Positions 45,687-58,445 of a stretch of 64,000 nt of DNA are shown one piece after another; the stretch's first letter is position 1; each line of letters opens with the position of its first letter. The notes beneath the pieces were generated by a model, which was not told the DNA's origin, did not search any database, and saw nothing but the letters and a program-made list of their open reading frames with translations. The DNA is from Inia geoffrensis (Eukaryota > Chordata > Mammalia > Artiodactyla > Iniidae). Made by a program: the position numbers and the translations under genes. Location of the stretch: positions 6,067,001 to 6,131,000 of the forward strand of contig CM070899.1 in NCBI GenBank assembly GCA_036417435.1, given 5' to 3'.

Positions 45687-45904
45687 GGCTTCCCTGGTGG
45701 CGCAGTGGTTGAGAGTCCGCCTGCCAATGCAGGGGACACGGGTTCGTGCCCCGGTCTGGGAAGATCCCACATGCCGCGGAGCGGCTGGGCCCGTGAGCCA
45801 TGGCCGCTGAGCCTGCGCGTCTGGAGCCTGTGCTCCGCAACGGGAGAGGCCACAACAGTGAGAGGCCCGCATACCGCAAAAAAAAAATAAAAAAATAAAA
45901 AAAT
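45687..45904 (+). mobile_element. Young CHR-2-type SINE, sense
   Basis: gggcttccctggtggcgcag is the head with A box, gggttcgtgccccgg the B box, and the tail is A-rich with AAAAAAT units. A 16-bp duplication with one mismatch (aaaaatgagccattgg / aaaaatgaaccattgg) lies at 45671-45686 and 45905-45920. Confidence 0.95.
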
Positions 45905-45920
45905 AAAAATGAACCATTGG

Positions 45921-48410
45921 TGACTGTGTGTGTTGGGGCTTTAAAATATTTAGTGAGTTTTTGAACAGAAAAATGTTCCGAGCGGCCCTTCAAAGGCTTC
46001 CTGACATTGTTCAGTTCTCAAAAGTGAGCAGCCTCAGTGCTCAAGGCTACTTCCAGGTAAGAGATAACCATGAAGTGGTAATATGGAAACGAACGTTTTA
46101 TTTAAAAAAGAAAGTTACGAAGGAGAGTGGAAAGTGCATTGTCTAGGGAGGGCCTTTGAGGGCTGGGAGATTTTAAAAACATCGCAAGCTCTCAGATCCT
46201 GGGAAGACCGGCACCTGCAGTGAATCTTGCCATGGCGTGGAGAGACGTGTGGGAGCCAGATGGGTTCAGGGGTGCGGGAAAAGAGCTTACCCTGGCTTGA
46301 CGAGGGACCCTGGCATCCTATTCAAGGGATACACACAGAGCTTTTCTCCCCCTGATGGTGAATTCCGGACAGTTAACTTCCTCCCGGTTGCTCCAAGTTA
46401 GAGTTTTAGCAGTGTCTTTTGCTCTTTATTATTATTATTTTTTTAAACAAAAAGTGGAAACATCTGACCTCTTAGAACATGCAGCTACATGCTTCTCAGC
46501 AGCTGCCGTTTGAGTTAAAATATATATATATATTTTTAATTGGCCATTTCATTCCTGGCCTGCCTAGGAGTTGTGTTGTCTTCTGATACCCACATTCCTC
46601 ACGGGCAGTAGAACTTTCTAGAAAATGTGTAGCCATCAGAAGAAGAAACAGGAAGTGCTCTGGAGAGACCCAAGGAAATAAAGATGATGAAAAAAGAGAT
46701 TGGGGGAAGGGAGGTGGCCCGTCGTCTTAAAAACATGAGGAACCAGAGCAGCTGTGTGCAGTAGCTTGGTTAATGAGAGTGGCTGGAGCGGAGGTGAAGG
46801 GTGCAGCGTGCGCTTTAATTGGAAGATCTATGACCTCTGGGAGGTGGTGCTTCATTTGTGTTATTAGCTCCTGTGTCAGAAAGGGACTTTGACTTTATCT
46901 TCGTATTTATTACTTACTTATTCTGCCTAGCTCCAGAAAAGGATTTGCGGAGGACTCTAAATATCATGGCTTCTGGCCAGCTTTCCCCATGAGGCTGTCT
47001 GAGGTGAAGAGTTCTGTTCCCTACATGCGTTAACTAATAAGCCAGGACAGGAGATGGTGCCTCCAAGAAGCTGGCGCTCTCTGCCATAGCGGGGTGGCAC
47101 GCAGGACGGGAAGGCTGGGGTGTCCGTGTGGCCTTACCGCTCCCGCAGCAAGGACCACGGCCGCCCAGGGCCTTGGGAATGAAAGGCCCCGTTTCCAGGT
47201 GGGGAAATTCTCCCCGGGGGCTCCAGCATGGGGAACTGAACTACACAGACATACTGGGAGGAGGAAGTTACCCAGACACCCTGGAGAAAGAAAATTGCCT
47301 CAGAAGTTCTCCTGGAGCTGTGTTTAAAGGTGAGGTGAAGCTGACCTTTGGAATTCTTTTTTCCTTTTTGTCCTCCCTGCCCCCCACACCCCTCTTGGTC
47401 TCCTCACTACCAAACACAGAGACACATGTCCTATTGCACACGAGCGTGCAGTGATGCCCATAGACCACCAGACCTGGAAGGCAGGTCTTGGCTTCGAGTG
47501 GTGGGTGATCTGGCCCAGTTGCTTCTGTGTCTGGGAGAACCTCCACCCTGCCCCCCTGCCCCCTGGACAGCCTGCACACACTGCATGGCTCAGGGAGGTC
47601 CAGGCCCCTTGGACCTTGGACCTTGGGAGAGGTCACGTTTAACCTGTATGGAACTTGGGATGTTTGGTCCCAGAGCCACTTGGATTTTACCGCTAAGGGT
47701 GAAGCCCCCAAGAAACATAATTTGTGGCTGGAAAACCAAAAACATATCTGTACGGGATTTCAGAAATCCTTAATCTTCCAGGGAGTGGCTGAGATGGGGA
47801 TTGTCTGCTCCAGCCCGCCCCGTGTACTCCCCCCTCCCCTTCCTGATACGGGGCATGGAAATTAACAGGCACATTTGGCTCCACCAGGGAGCTTGCGGCT
47901 ACCGTGCTTTATCAGCGTTAAAATCTTCCAGGTACAAGAAAGTCTGAAAAAACAAAAAGGGGTATTTCAAGATCTCAGCTGTGATGTCGTGTTCCCTTTT
48001 CCTTTCCCGGCCAGTGAGCAAATCTGATGTTGGAAGGCAGGACCTGCCCACACCTGTCCTGTTCACGTGAAGCATGAGGAGAAGAGGTTCAGGCTGGAGA
48101 AGCAGCCAGTTTCACCCGCGGGTTGAGGACGCTGGCCACAAAAGAGGTTCTGGTTGGAAGGCCCAGGCTCCATTTTGTGATGACCCTAATGATGGACAAA
48201 GACAGGGACGTTTTGGCTCCATGCCACCAGCGCCCACTAAGACTGGCTCCCGATGTCACCAGAGCCAGTTTGTAACAAATCCACACTTGCCACCATTAAT
48301 CCTGACCGTCCTGTCAGGTGTGACATTCTTTCACTCAGTGTTTATGGCAAAGGACCTCCCCCCTCCCCCTCCCCAGGGGTCTCTGGAGGCTAGATTCCAC
48401 GCTGTGGTGA
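45921..48410. other. Intronic mostly unique sequence
   Basis: Contains a donor-like CAG|GTAAGA at 46054-46062, a TA run at 46510-46524 and AT-rich blocks at 46420-46560 and 46840-46930. No exon is supported. Confidence 0.35.
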
Positions 48411-48433
48411 GGGGTGTGTGTGTGTGTGTGTGG
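48411..48433. repeat. GT microsatellite
   Basis: About ten GT units. Confidence 0.8.
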
Positions 48434-48637
48434 CCAGGAGGGCAATGGTGGGGGACAGCTGTCAGCCAGTAGTGATGTTCATGACATGCTGAATCCTTCT
48501 GCTCCTACGCATCCGTGTTTAAATCTGAAAGTGCTTTCTGCACGGACCCTGGTGTGTGAAACCCCGGGATTTCCTGTAGTTAAAGTCCCAAGTGACGCAG
48601 AGGTATCAGCTGTTTCTCTTAAAATGTTCGCAAGGCG

Positions 48638-48849
48638 GGGCTTCCCTGGTGGCCCAGTGGTTGAGAGTCCGCCTGCCGATGCAGGGGACACGGGTTCGTG
48701 CCCCGGTCCGGGAAGATCCCACATGCCGCGGAGCGGCTGGGCCCCTGAGCCATGGCCGCTGAGCCTGCACATCCGGAACCTGTTGCTCCGCAACGGGAGA
48801 GATCACAGCAGTGAGAGGCCCGCGTACCGCAAAAAAAAAAAAAATAAAT
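48638..48849 (+). mobile_element. Young CHR-2-type SINE, sense
   Basis: A complete head, body and A-rich tail. A 17-bp duplication with one mismatch (aaaatgttcgcaaggcg / aaaatgtttgcaaggcg) lies at 48621-48637 and 48850-48866. It is the repeat insertion closest upstream of the terminal exon apart from the MER20-like element. Confidence 0.95.
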
Positions 48850-48919
48850 AAAATGTTTGCAAGGCGATTTGGTTTGATTTGTGCTTCTTAGAACTTTCTT
48901 GGATCAAAGATTGCCTAGT

Positions 48920-49141
48920 CAGTGACTGGGGGGGGGCAGTTTTGCCCCCCAGGGAGGTTTGGCAATGCTTGGAGAGATTCTGGATCCTCATGATTGGGAG
49001 GGGAGGGAGTGCTACTGGCTTCTTGTGGGTAGAGGCCAGGGATGCTGCTGAACACCCTACAAAGCACAGGGCGGCCCCCGGTCCCCAGGCAGAGAATCAT
49101 CAGCGTCTACATGTAAGCAGTGCCTTGCTTGACAATCCCTG
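48920..49141 (+). mobile_element. MER20-like hAT element, sense
   Basis: The run from cagtgactgg through cagttttgccccccaggga, gctactggcttcttgtgggt, agaggccagggatgctgctg and gcttgacaatccctg is a nearly complete MER20 of about 220 bp. It ends 478 nt before the terminal exon. MER20 copies are known to bind CTCF and other regulators in some mammals. Whether this one does is unknown. Confidence 0.85.
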
Positions 49142-49342
49142 GTCTAGACCGTGGCCTGTGTGAAGGTAGCCCTGAACGGCTGAAATCTGCCCTGCTATCT
49201 TTTATGCAGTCCAGCCTTCCCATACTTCCTTATTACAGGAATCAGGCGTTCTCACAAACACATCTCCTTTGGCTTCTAAAGTGATGCGCTTAAGGACACC
49301 GTATTTTAGGGGCACAGAGGGATGTCTACCGAATTGCAGTAA

Positions 49343-51691
<2,349 letters not shown>

Positions 51692-52257
51692 GCGCGCGCG
51701 GCCCCCACGCACCTGTACAGTAGCCCCGTCGCCAAGCGAGAGAATGCTGACCTGACACTTGCCTCCGTGTCGCCGCCGCCGCTCGGCACCCCCTGCGAGC
51801 CCCCGGGGCCCTAGGGGAGGCGGCCCTCCAACCTAACCTGTGTCTGCGAAGTCCTATGGAAACCCGAGGGTTGATTAAGGCAGTAAAAATTGTGGAGCCT
51901 TTTAACTGTGCAATAATTTCTGTATTTATTGGGTTTTGTAATTTTTTTGGCATGTGCAGGTACTTTTTATTATTATTCTTTCTGTTGAAATTCCTTTAAG
52001 AGATTTTGTTGGGTATCCATCCCTTCTTCAGTTTTTTGTTTCTTTTTTTTGTTTTGTTTTGTTTTTGGTTTGTTTTTTAAAAACTCAGTAGTAGCCTGAG
52101 CGATGACTCCCGAGCTATGTAGAGGGGAAGCATATATTTTAAATTATAATTTGGGGGGGGAGGGCGCTGCTTTTTTGAAATCTAAGCTAAGCATGTGTAA
52201 TTTCTTGTGAAGAAGCCAACACTTAAATGACTTTTAAAGTTGTTTACTTTTTTACTC

Positions 52258-52285
52258 CTTTTTTTTTTTTTTTTTTTTTTTTTTT
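52258..52285 (+). repeat. Poly-T tract in the 3' UTR
   Basis: About 27 T's giving a U-tract in the mRNA. Length may be uncertain in assembly. Confidence 0.85.
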
Positions 52286-52669
52286 GTCCTGAAATATAAA
52301 GTGGCATGCGTTTTTGTTTTTGTTTTGGGGGAGGGGGTGGATGAACAGCGGATAACAATCTTTAAAGTTGTAGCACTTTGTTTCAGAATCGGAAAGGAGA
52401 TGTAGCACTGATGATGTCCCGAGTAACAGAGGCCTTTTCTGTGTTGATTTCAACTTTGCAATACATAAGGAAACCTTTGCGTGGTGGTGGTGGGGAGAGG
52501 CCCTCAGAAAACTCAGCACTGCCAGAGAAACAGGAGTTTTTGAGGGCTGCCCCCGGGAAATGGCCCAAGAGCATTCTAAAATTGTGCCTTCCCAGCAGAC
52601 CCCGTACTTTTCTTGGAATGTCGGTGGGCCCTGGGATGCCATCTCTGCTATTTGCCGTAGATTAGACTA

Positions 52670-52675
52670 AATAAA
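52670..52675 (+). promoter_or_regulatory. AATAAA, proximal poly(A) signal candidate
   Basis: AATAAA is followed about 15-35 nt later by a G/T-rich segment (gggtacttttgggggtagat). Use would give a 3' UTR of about 1 kb. Confidence 0.4.
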
Positions 52676-52935
52676 ATGGGCTGAGGGTACTTTTGGGGGT
52701 AGATGGTGGTGGCCTGCAGTGACACAGAAAGGAGAGAAACCAGCGGTGTCCTTTCAGGCTTCTTCTGGCTTGACAGCCTCTCTCTCTCTCTCTATCACCC
52801 CCACCACAGAAATCCTAAGTCATACATTGCTGCCAGTGACAACTGATCGTTTCCCAAGCAGACAAGTGTACCGATGGTGAATTGAGGGAAGTTACTGTTC
52901 TCTCACGTAATGCACACTGATGACATTGTACGGAC

Positions 52936-52969
52936 GGGGCGTGGGGTGGGGTGGGGTGGGGTGGGGAGG
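52936..52969 (+). repeat. GGGGT tandem repeat, G-quadruplex candidate in the 3' UTR
   Basis: Six GGGG runs separated by one or two bases on the mRNA strand. Confidence 0.7.
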
Positions 52970-53138
52970 ATCTTGCCCATTTCAGTTCCCTTTTACTGGA
53001 AAACGGGAAGAGTTCCATCCGAAGATGCCCAGCGCTACTTCCCAGGTTTTTTTTTGTTTTTTTTTTTTTCTATCCCATTAGGTTGGAAGGTACTAAACAT
53101 TGGACTGTTAAGATTAGACATTTGAATTCTGTTGACCC

Positions 53139-53146
53139 GCACTTTA
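53139..53146 (+). promoter_or_regulatory. miR-17-family 8mer seed match
   Basis: GCACTTTA is the full 8mer complement for miR-17/20/93/106. Further GCACTTT matches are at 52373-52379 and 56381-56387. Confidence 0.4.
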
Positions 53147-53302
53147 AAGCTTTTGTTTGCATTTAAATTAAATGGCTTCTAAACAAGAAATTGCAGCATC
53201 TTCTTTTTGGCCCAGAGGTGGGTTAAACTGTAAGAGATGGCTGAGATTGAGTGTCAGTATTGCTAAGCGTGGCATTCACAATACTGGCACTATAAAGAAC
53301 AA

Positions 53303-53308
53303 AATAAA
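53303..53308 (+). promoter_or_regulatory. AATAAA poly(A) signal candidate
   Basis: Sits in an A/T-rich setting without a clear GT-rich downstream element, so weaker than the distal site. Confidence 0.3.
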
Positions 53309-53563
53309 ATAATTTATTGGACAGTTTTTCTACTGCCATTCAATTTGATGTGAGTGCCTTGAAAACTGATCTTCCTATTTGAGTCTCTTGAGACAAATGC
53401 AAAACTTTTTTTTTTTTGAAATGAAAAGACTTTTTTAAAAAAAAAAGTAAAATGAGAAAAGTACATTTCTTTAGAAACAAACAAAGCCACATTTACTTTA
53501 AATAAATTTTCAAAAATCCTGGTTGAAGACATGAAAATGCCATAAGACCCAATCAAATGAAGA

Positions 53564-53569
53564 AATAAA
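53564..53569 (+). promoter_or_regulatory. AATAAA poly(A) signal candidate
   Basis: Followed at 53617-53630 by the T/G-rich ttttgtctgtggga. Plausible intermediate site. Confidence 0.35.
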
Positions 53570-54485
53570 CCCAGCACAACCTTGGATATCCATTAGCTGA
53601 ATTATCCTCAGCCCCTTTTGTCTGTGGGACAACGCTGCTTAGATGTGGAGTGGAGGTGATTTACTGCTGAATTAAAACTCAAGTGACACAAGGTACAAGT
53701 TGATATCGTTGAATGAAAAACAGAACAAAAACAATTCAGGAACAACGGCTAATTTTTTTCTAAAGTTAAATTTAGTGCACTCTGTCTTAAAAATACGTTT
53801 ACAGTATTGGATACATACAAGGGTAAAAAAAAAATTGTGTGTATGTGTGTTGGAGCGATCGTTTTTTTCAGAGTTTGCTTAATAGGTTATAAAAAGATGC
53901 CACAGTGGCTGCGTGTATATTGTTTTCTTTTGGTGACGGGGTTTTAGTATATATTATATATATGAAAATTTCTTGATTACTGTAAAAGTGGACCAGTATT
54001 TGTAATAATCGAGAATGCCTGGGCATTTGACAAAAGAAGAAAAAAAAAAAAAACCCTTTTCTTTTCCTTGAAAATGTTGCAGTAAAATTTAAATGGTGGG
54101 GTCTATAATAATTTGTTCTTGTCACAGTAACTGTAAAGTCGGAGTTTTAGTAAATTTTTTTCTGCCTTGGGTGTTGAATTTTTATTTCAAAAAAAAATGT
54201 ATAGAAACTTGTATTTGGGGATTAAAAGGGGATTGCTACACCATGTAGAAAAAGTATGTAGAAAAAAAAGTGCTTAATATTGTTATTGCTTTGCAGAAAA
54301 AAAAAAAAAATCCACATTTCTGATCTGTACTTATTTTTCTCCTCCCACCTCTCTCTGGAATGGATATATTGGTTGGTTCATATGATGTAGGCACTTGCTG
54401 TATTTTTACTGGAGCTTGTAATTTTTTAACTGTAAGCTTGTCCTTTTAAAAGGATTTAATGTACCTTTTTGTTAGTGAATTTGGA

Positions 54486-54491
54486 AATAAA
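54486..54491 (+). promoter_or_regulatory. AATAAA poly(A) signal candidate
   Basis: AATAAA is followed by a genomic A-run, which can cause internal oligo-dT priming. Apparent cDNA ends here need caution. Confidence 0.35.
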
Positions 54492-54682
54492 AAGAAAAAA
54501 AAAAAACAAAAACAAGCAGGCTGCCATAATATATTTTTTTAATTTGGCAGGATAAAATATTGCAAAAAAAAATTTGTATGTTAAGTCCTATTGTACAGGA
54601 GAAAAAAGGGTTGTTTGACAACCTTTGAGGAAAGGAAACAAAAGGAAGTAGCTAAATGCTTTGGTTCACAAATCATTTTAGT

Positions 54683-54690
54683 TGTATATA
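54683..54690 (+). promoter_or_regulatory. Pumilio recognition element
   Basis: TGTATATA is an exact match to the TGTANATA consensus on the mRNA strand. Confidence 0.4.
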
Positions 54691-55031
54691 TTTTTGTCGG
54701 AATTGGCCTCTACAAAGGACTGTTCGAATAGGGCTTCACTCTGAATGCCCTGAACCTTGCATCAAGGCTCCCTGGTGTGGCCACAGCAAACCAGATGGGA
54801 AATTCTTTATTCGTGTTGAGTGGAAAAATCAGTGTTTGTCAAGGTATAGGTACCATTTCACAGAGCCCTCCCTTTCTTTAAGAGGCATCTGTAAAGATGT
54901 CAGATGTAGAGGAGAGCCCAGAGCATCTTTCTCCTCTGCCGTCACCCTGCCCTTCAGAGCAGAAAGAAACGCAAGCTGAGCTTTCTTTAGTCCTTGAGAA
55001 AGCATTGAACAAGCAAGCAAACAAAAATTGT

Positions 55032-55037
55032 AATAAA
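55032..55037 (+). promoter_or_regulatory. AATAAA poly(A) signal candidate
   Basis: Followed within 15-30 nt by agctggtgtatcagc, a modest GT element. Confidence 0.35.
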
Positions 55038-55408
55038 GGGAGCTGGTGTATCAGCTAGGCGCAGGTGACGTGATCTGTGGCTGGGACCAGTGCAAATCGG
55101 ATTTCAGGAAGGAGTCCCCATCACAACCAGGACCTTTTATCCCTTGGAGAGTGTTGGCCTGTTGTCTTTCTTACCTGCGTTGCTGCTTTTCTCTCCGAAA
55201 CCTACATTCCGTCAAGTTTCCGAATGCCTAGGGCCTGGGACGAATTCGGTGCCTTTCCATAGCTTTCTCTTTCCTTCCTCTGTGTTTCCTCTCCATCCTT
55301 ACGCCTCTGTCAGTCCTTTATTTGTTCTTTTCGTTTTTATTCGATTTATTTCTCCCTCTCTGTCCCCCCACTCCTTTTTTTTTTTGTAAAGCCAAGTAGC
55401 TTTAAGAT

Positions 55409-55414
55409 AATAAA
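55409..55414 (+). promoter_or_regulatory. AATAAA poly(A) signal candidate
   Basis: Followed by tggtgttttttttggatgag, a GT-rich stretch immediately downstream. Confidence 0.4.
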
Positions 55415-56595
55415 ATGGTGTTTTTTTTGGATGAGGGAATAATACGTTTTAAAAAAAATACCTATATCAGGAAGCCATTTTTTTATTTCAGGAACTCTTA
55501 AGGAACCATTTCAGGTTACGAAAGTATAACCAAGCATCCTGTCGGGCAATTCTTTACCAAATGCAGAAATCTTTCTTCTGGGCGCTTTTCTGTTTAGTAT
55601 GCTCTTTCCTCCTTGCCATTTACCTTTGCAAAGTAGAAAGAAAGGGAGAGGAAGTGTAAGATAAAGCTGAGATGTCCGTTTCCTACCTGCTTGATCCGAA
55701 GACCCAGGGGCCCGTCCTTTCCGCCGGATGCCCTGGGAAGGTCCTTTAGAGCCTCCAAGGCGATCCTCCTGTAGTTCACAAAAGCTAGCCAGCTCTCACC
55801 AGCTTCCGCAAAGTCACCACGATTCCAGGACTAAGCCATCCTAAAGCACAAAGTTTTTGTCTCTGTCGACTGCAGAGAAATGAGCAATTTTACTTCTCTT
55901 TCATGTTTAAAAAGCCAACACTGAAGCAGATGACCCAGTGAGAGAGGCCCCGAGCCTGGGGGACCCAGCTGACCCTGCCGGTTTCCACACTGCCACAACT
56001 TGGTTCAAAGTTGCCCCAAATTGGAACCTGCCACTTGCCATTTGAGGGTCTTTCACGGGGGGGAGGAGGAAGCTGAATTCCTCTAAGCAAAAATGTGAAA
56101 AGTAGGGAAATCAGCCTTTCGTCCCTGTCCTAAGTGACAGTCAAAGATTTTGTGGAACACAGGCAAACCCATGATTTTGGTGCTCTTTGTATCAGCTCTG
56201 TGAAGCAAAGTTACATTGAGTTAAGTTGTTTGCATTTGTACTGGCAAGGCGAAATATTTTTATTACCTTTTCTATTACTTATTGTATGAGATTTTGTTGT
56301 TTACTTGGAGGTTCTGTCTTTTACCACAAGTTTGGAACTATTTATTATTGCTTGGTATTTGTGCTCTGTTTAAGAAACAGGCACTTTTTTTTTTTTTTAT
56401 TATGGATAAAATGTTGAGATGACAGGAGGTCATTTCAATATGGCTTAGTAAAATATTTATTGTTCCTTTTATTCTCTGTACAAGATTTTGGGCCTCTTTT
56501 TTCCCTTAATGTCACAATGTTCAGTTCAGCATGTGTCTGCCATTTCATTTGTACGCTCGTTCAAAACCAAGTTTGTTCTGGTTTCAAGTTATAAA

Positions 56596-56601
56596 AATAA
56601 A
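56596..56601 (+). promoter_or_regulatory. BCL11B: Distal poly(A) signal of BCL11B
   Basis: AATAAA is followed by a likely cleavage zone near 56615-56622 and then by the GT-rich ttgtccttttctgtgtcttt at 56628-56647. Transposon relics reappear at 56814, as expected beyond the transcript end. This is the best candidate for the main long-UTR end. Confidence 0.7.
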
Positions 56602-56813
56602 TTGGACATTTAACTTGATCTCCAAACCTTGTCCTTTTCTGTGTCTTTCAAGGATAGGGGATGGACAGCTTATTTCCAAGAGCGACTTAAAGGTCTTTCT
56701 CCATTTACCTCCTGACTCAACCCCTTACTCCTGTATTTGGGAGGACAGGAAATAATGCCATGAGAGACCAACAGTGCTCCTTGTTTACCCCTGTGAAGCA
56801 CTGTGATGTGGAA

Positions 56814-56985
56814 CAGTGGTTCTCCGTCCTGCCTGCACATTGGAATCACATGGGAATTTTTCAAAATCCCACTGCCGAGGCCTCACCCCAGACCCATTTC
56901 TATCAGAATCTGGAGGTGATATCCGGGCATCAGTATTTTTGAAAATGACCCAGGTGACTCGTCTACAGCCTAGTTTGACAACAAG
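56814..56985 (+). mobile_element. MER5A-like hAT relic
   Basis: cagtggttctccgtcctgcc, gcacattggaatcacatggg, cctcaccccagacccatttc and gggcatcagtatttttgaaa are the landmarks of MER5A, in order. Confidence 0.85.
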
Positions 56986-57039
56986 TCGTTTAGAACTAAA
57001 AGCCCTTGTCTGGGAATGACAAGGCTCAGGTCTAGTATA

Positions 57040-57185
57040 ATTCAGCTAACATTTCCTGAATTCCCAGGGAGAGCCACTGGGTGAGGCACCGAGGGGTCAG
57101 AAATGAGTGGGACAGAGGCCCTGCTGCTCTGGGTCCTTGGTCTGGTCTGGTCCCCTGGGGTTCCCATCATGAAGGGAGGCTGTTG
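57040..57185. repeat. L2-like relic
   Basis: agctaacatttcctgaattc and gtgaggcaccgaggggtcag resemble a decayed L2 3' segment. Tentative. Confidence 0.3.
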
Positions 57186-57528
57186 GACTAGAGAGCATCT
57201 CCACCCATCCATGAGTTTTAATAGAATCACACAGGAGGACCACCTTCCCTTCCCCGGTGCGAGAGGTTGATAGGTTTGAGGATGCCTTCTTTAGGGATAA
57301 TCTCAGATCTGGAGGAGGAGGCAATGTCTTCCAGAAGGAAGCAGCCTTTAGCTTGGCTTTTCCCCCTGCTGGGCCCAGAGCAACTGACAAGATGGAAGAG
57401 GAAGACGGCAGCTTTCCTTTGGGTTTCACCCACTTAGGAAACGGTTGCTCTCCTCCAATGAGTGAGGGTCAGAGCCCACCCCTGTGTGAAAAGGGATCAA
57501 AGACCCACTGGGTTCTCGACCACTCTTC

Positions 57529-57642
57529 CTTTTTTCTGCCGCACTCTGCGGCACGTGGGATCCTAGTTCCGCAACGAGGGCTCGAACCCATGCCCCCTGC
57601 AGCCGAAATGCAGAGTCTTAACCACCTACCAGGGACGTCCCC
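57529..57642 (-). mobile_element. Short diverged tRNA-Glu SINE, antisense
   Basis: Short poly-T, then gcggcacgtgggatcctagt, cgagggctcgaacccatgcc (B-box complement) and ccagggacgtcccc. The perfect 14-bp duplication ctcgaccactcttc lies at 57515-57528 and 57643-57656. Confidence 0.85.
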
Positions 57643-57656
57643 CTCGACCACTCTTC

Positions 57657-58351
57657 TTATGTCTCCTGCTCTTCAAGACACAAAGAACATTCCAGTCAAG
57701 TCACTTTTCTGCAAACTCACTGGGCACCATCCACAAACCAGGTACCAAGGTAGGCAACCTGGGAATCTTCACAAGGAGACTGCAAAACATGAAAACACTG
57801 AGCCATGCTTGCGAAGATGCTGTGTGGGTTCTGGCCAGATGATAGGAAGAATGAGGGAGATGTGTTCCTCTGTGTGCTGTCTTCAAAAAGTCACCATGCT
57901 CCCAAGGCCATATCTAACCACCGGATGAATAGAGGTAGGATTTAAAGTCCAGCACTAAAAACGGAGTGGGTAGCCATTCAGGGCAGGTGGCCTGCCCTGC
58001 TTTCTAGGGGTGTAGGGAATAAGAATTCCCCGAGAAGAATTCTCTTCTTTTCTGTAGGTCCTGCCTATCCCCCACTGACCTGTGATTTTTTTTCCCGCCC
58101 AGAAAACGGTGCAAATAGCAGAACTGAAATGGTCAGTTCCTTTCTGATAGGGATCCATGGTGATGTGGTCATTTGGGGAAAAACCTCCATCTTAGGGTTG
58201 AGAAACAGACATCTAAACTGAGTAAAAAAAATATGCTTGGGATGATGCGTGAATGCCTGACATTCACACTCATGGCCTGTCCCTTCCCTCAGCCCAATTT
58301 GGAGATCAGCAGAAGGGCAAAGGAAAAGCTCCATTCAATTCTCATTGTCCC
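57657..58351. other. Downstream intergenic unique sequence
   Basis: No gene or clear repeat. Confidence 0.35.
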
Positions 58352-58445
58352 ATCGGTAGCTCTGTGACCTCAGGCCAGTCGTTTCCCTTTTCTGGGCCTC
58401 AGTTTTCCCACCTGTAAAATGGAGAGTTAAGGTGATCTGGAAGGA
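58352..58445 (+). repeat. MIR core fragment
   Basis: agctctgtgacctcaggcca, tctgggcctcagttttccca and cctgtaaaatgg match the MIR core. Confidence 0.8.

Larger units (their letters stand above)
51692..56620 (+). other. BCL11B: BCL11B 3' UTR (about 4.9 kb)
   Basis: AT-rich sequence without transposons runs from the stop codon to the strong poly(A) site near 56600. It contains many T- and A-runs, ATTTA-type words, several internal AATAAA signals and repeated microRNA seed matches. The total absence of SINE, LINE and hAT insertions over 4.9 kb, against frequent ones on both sides, supports it being conserved mature transcript. The length agrees with the known long BCL11B 3' UTR. The exact end is inferred from the signal, not observed. 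Confidence 0.75.
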
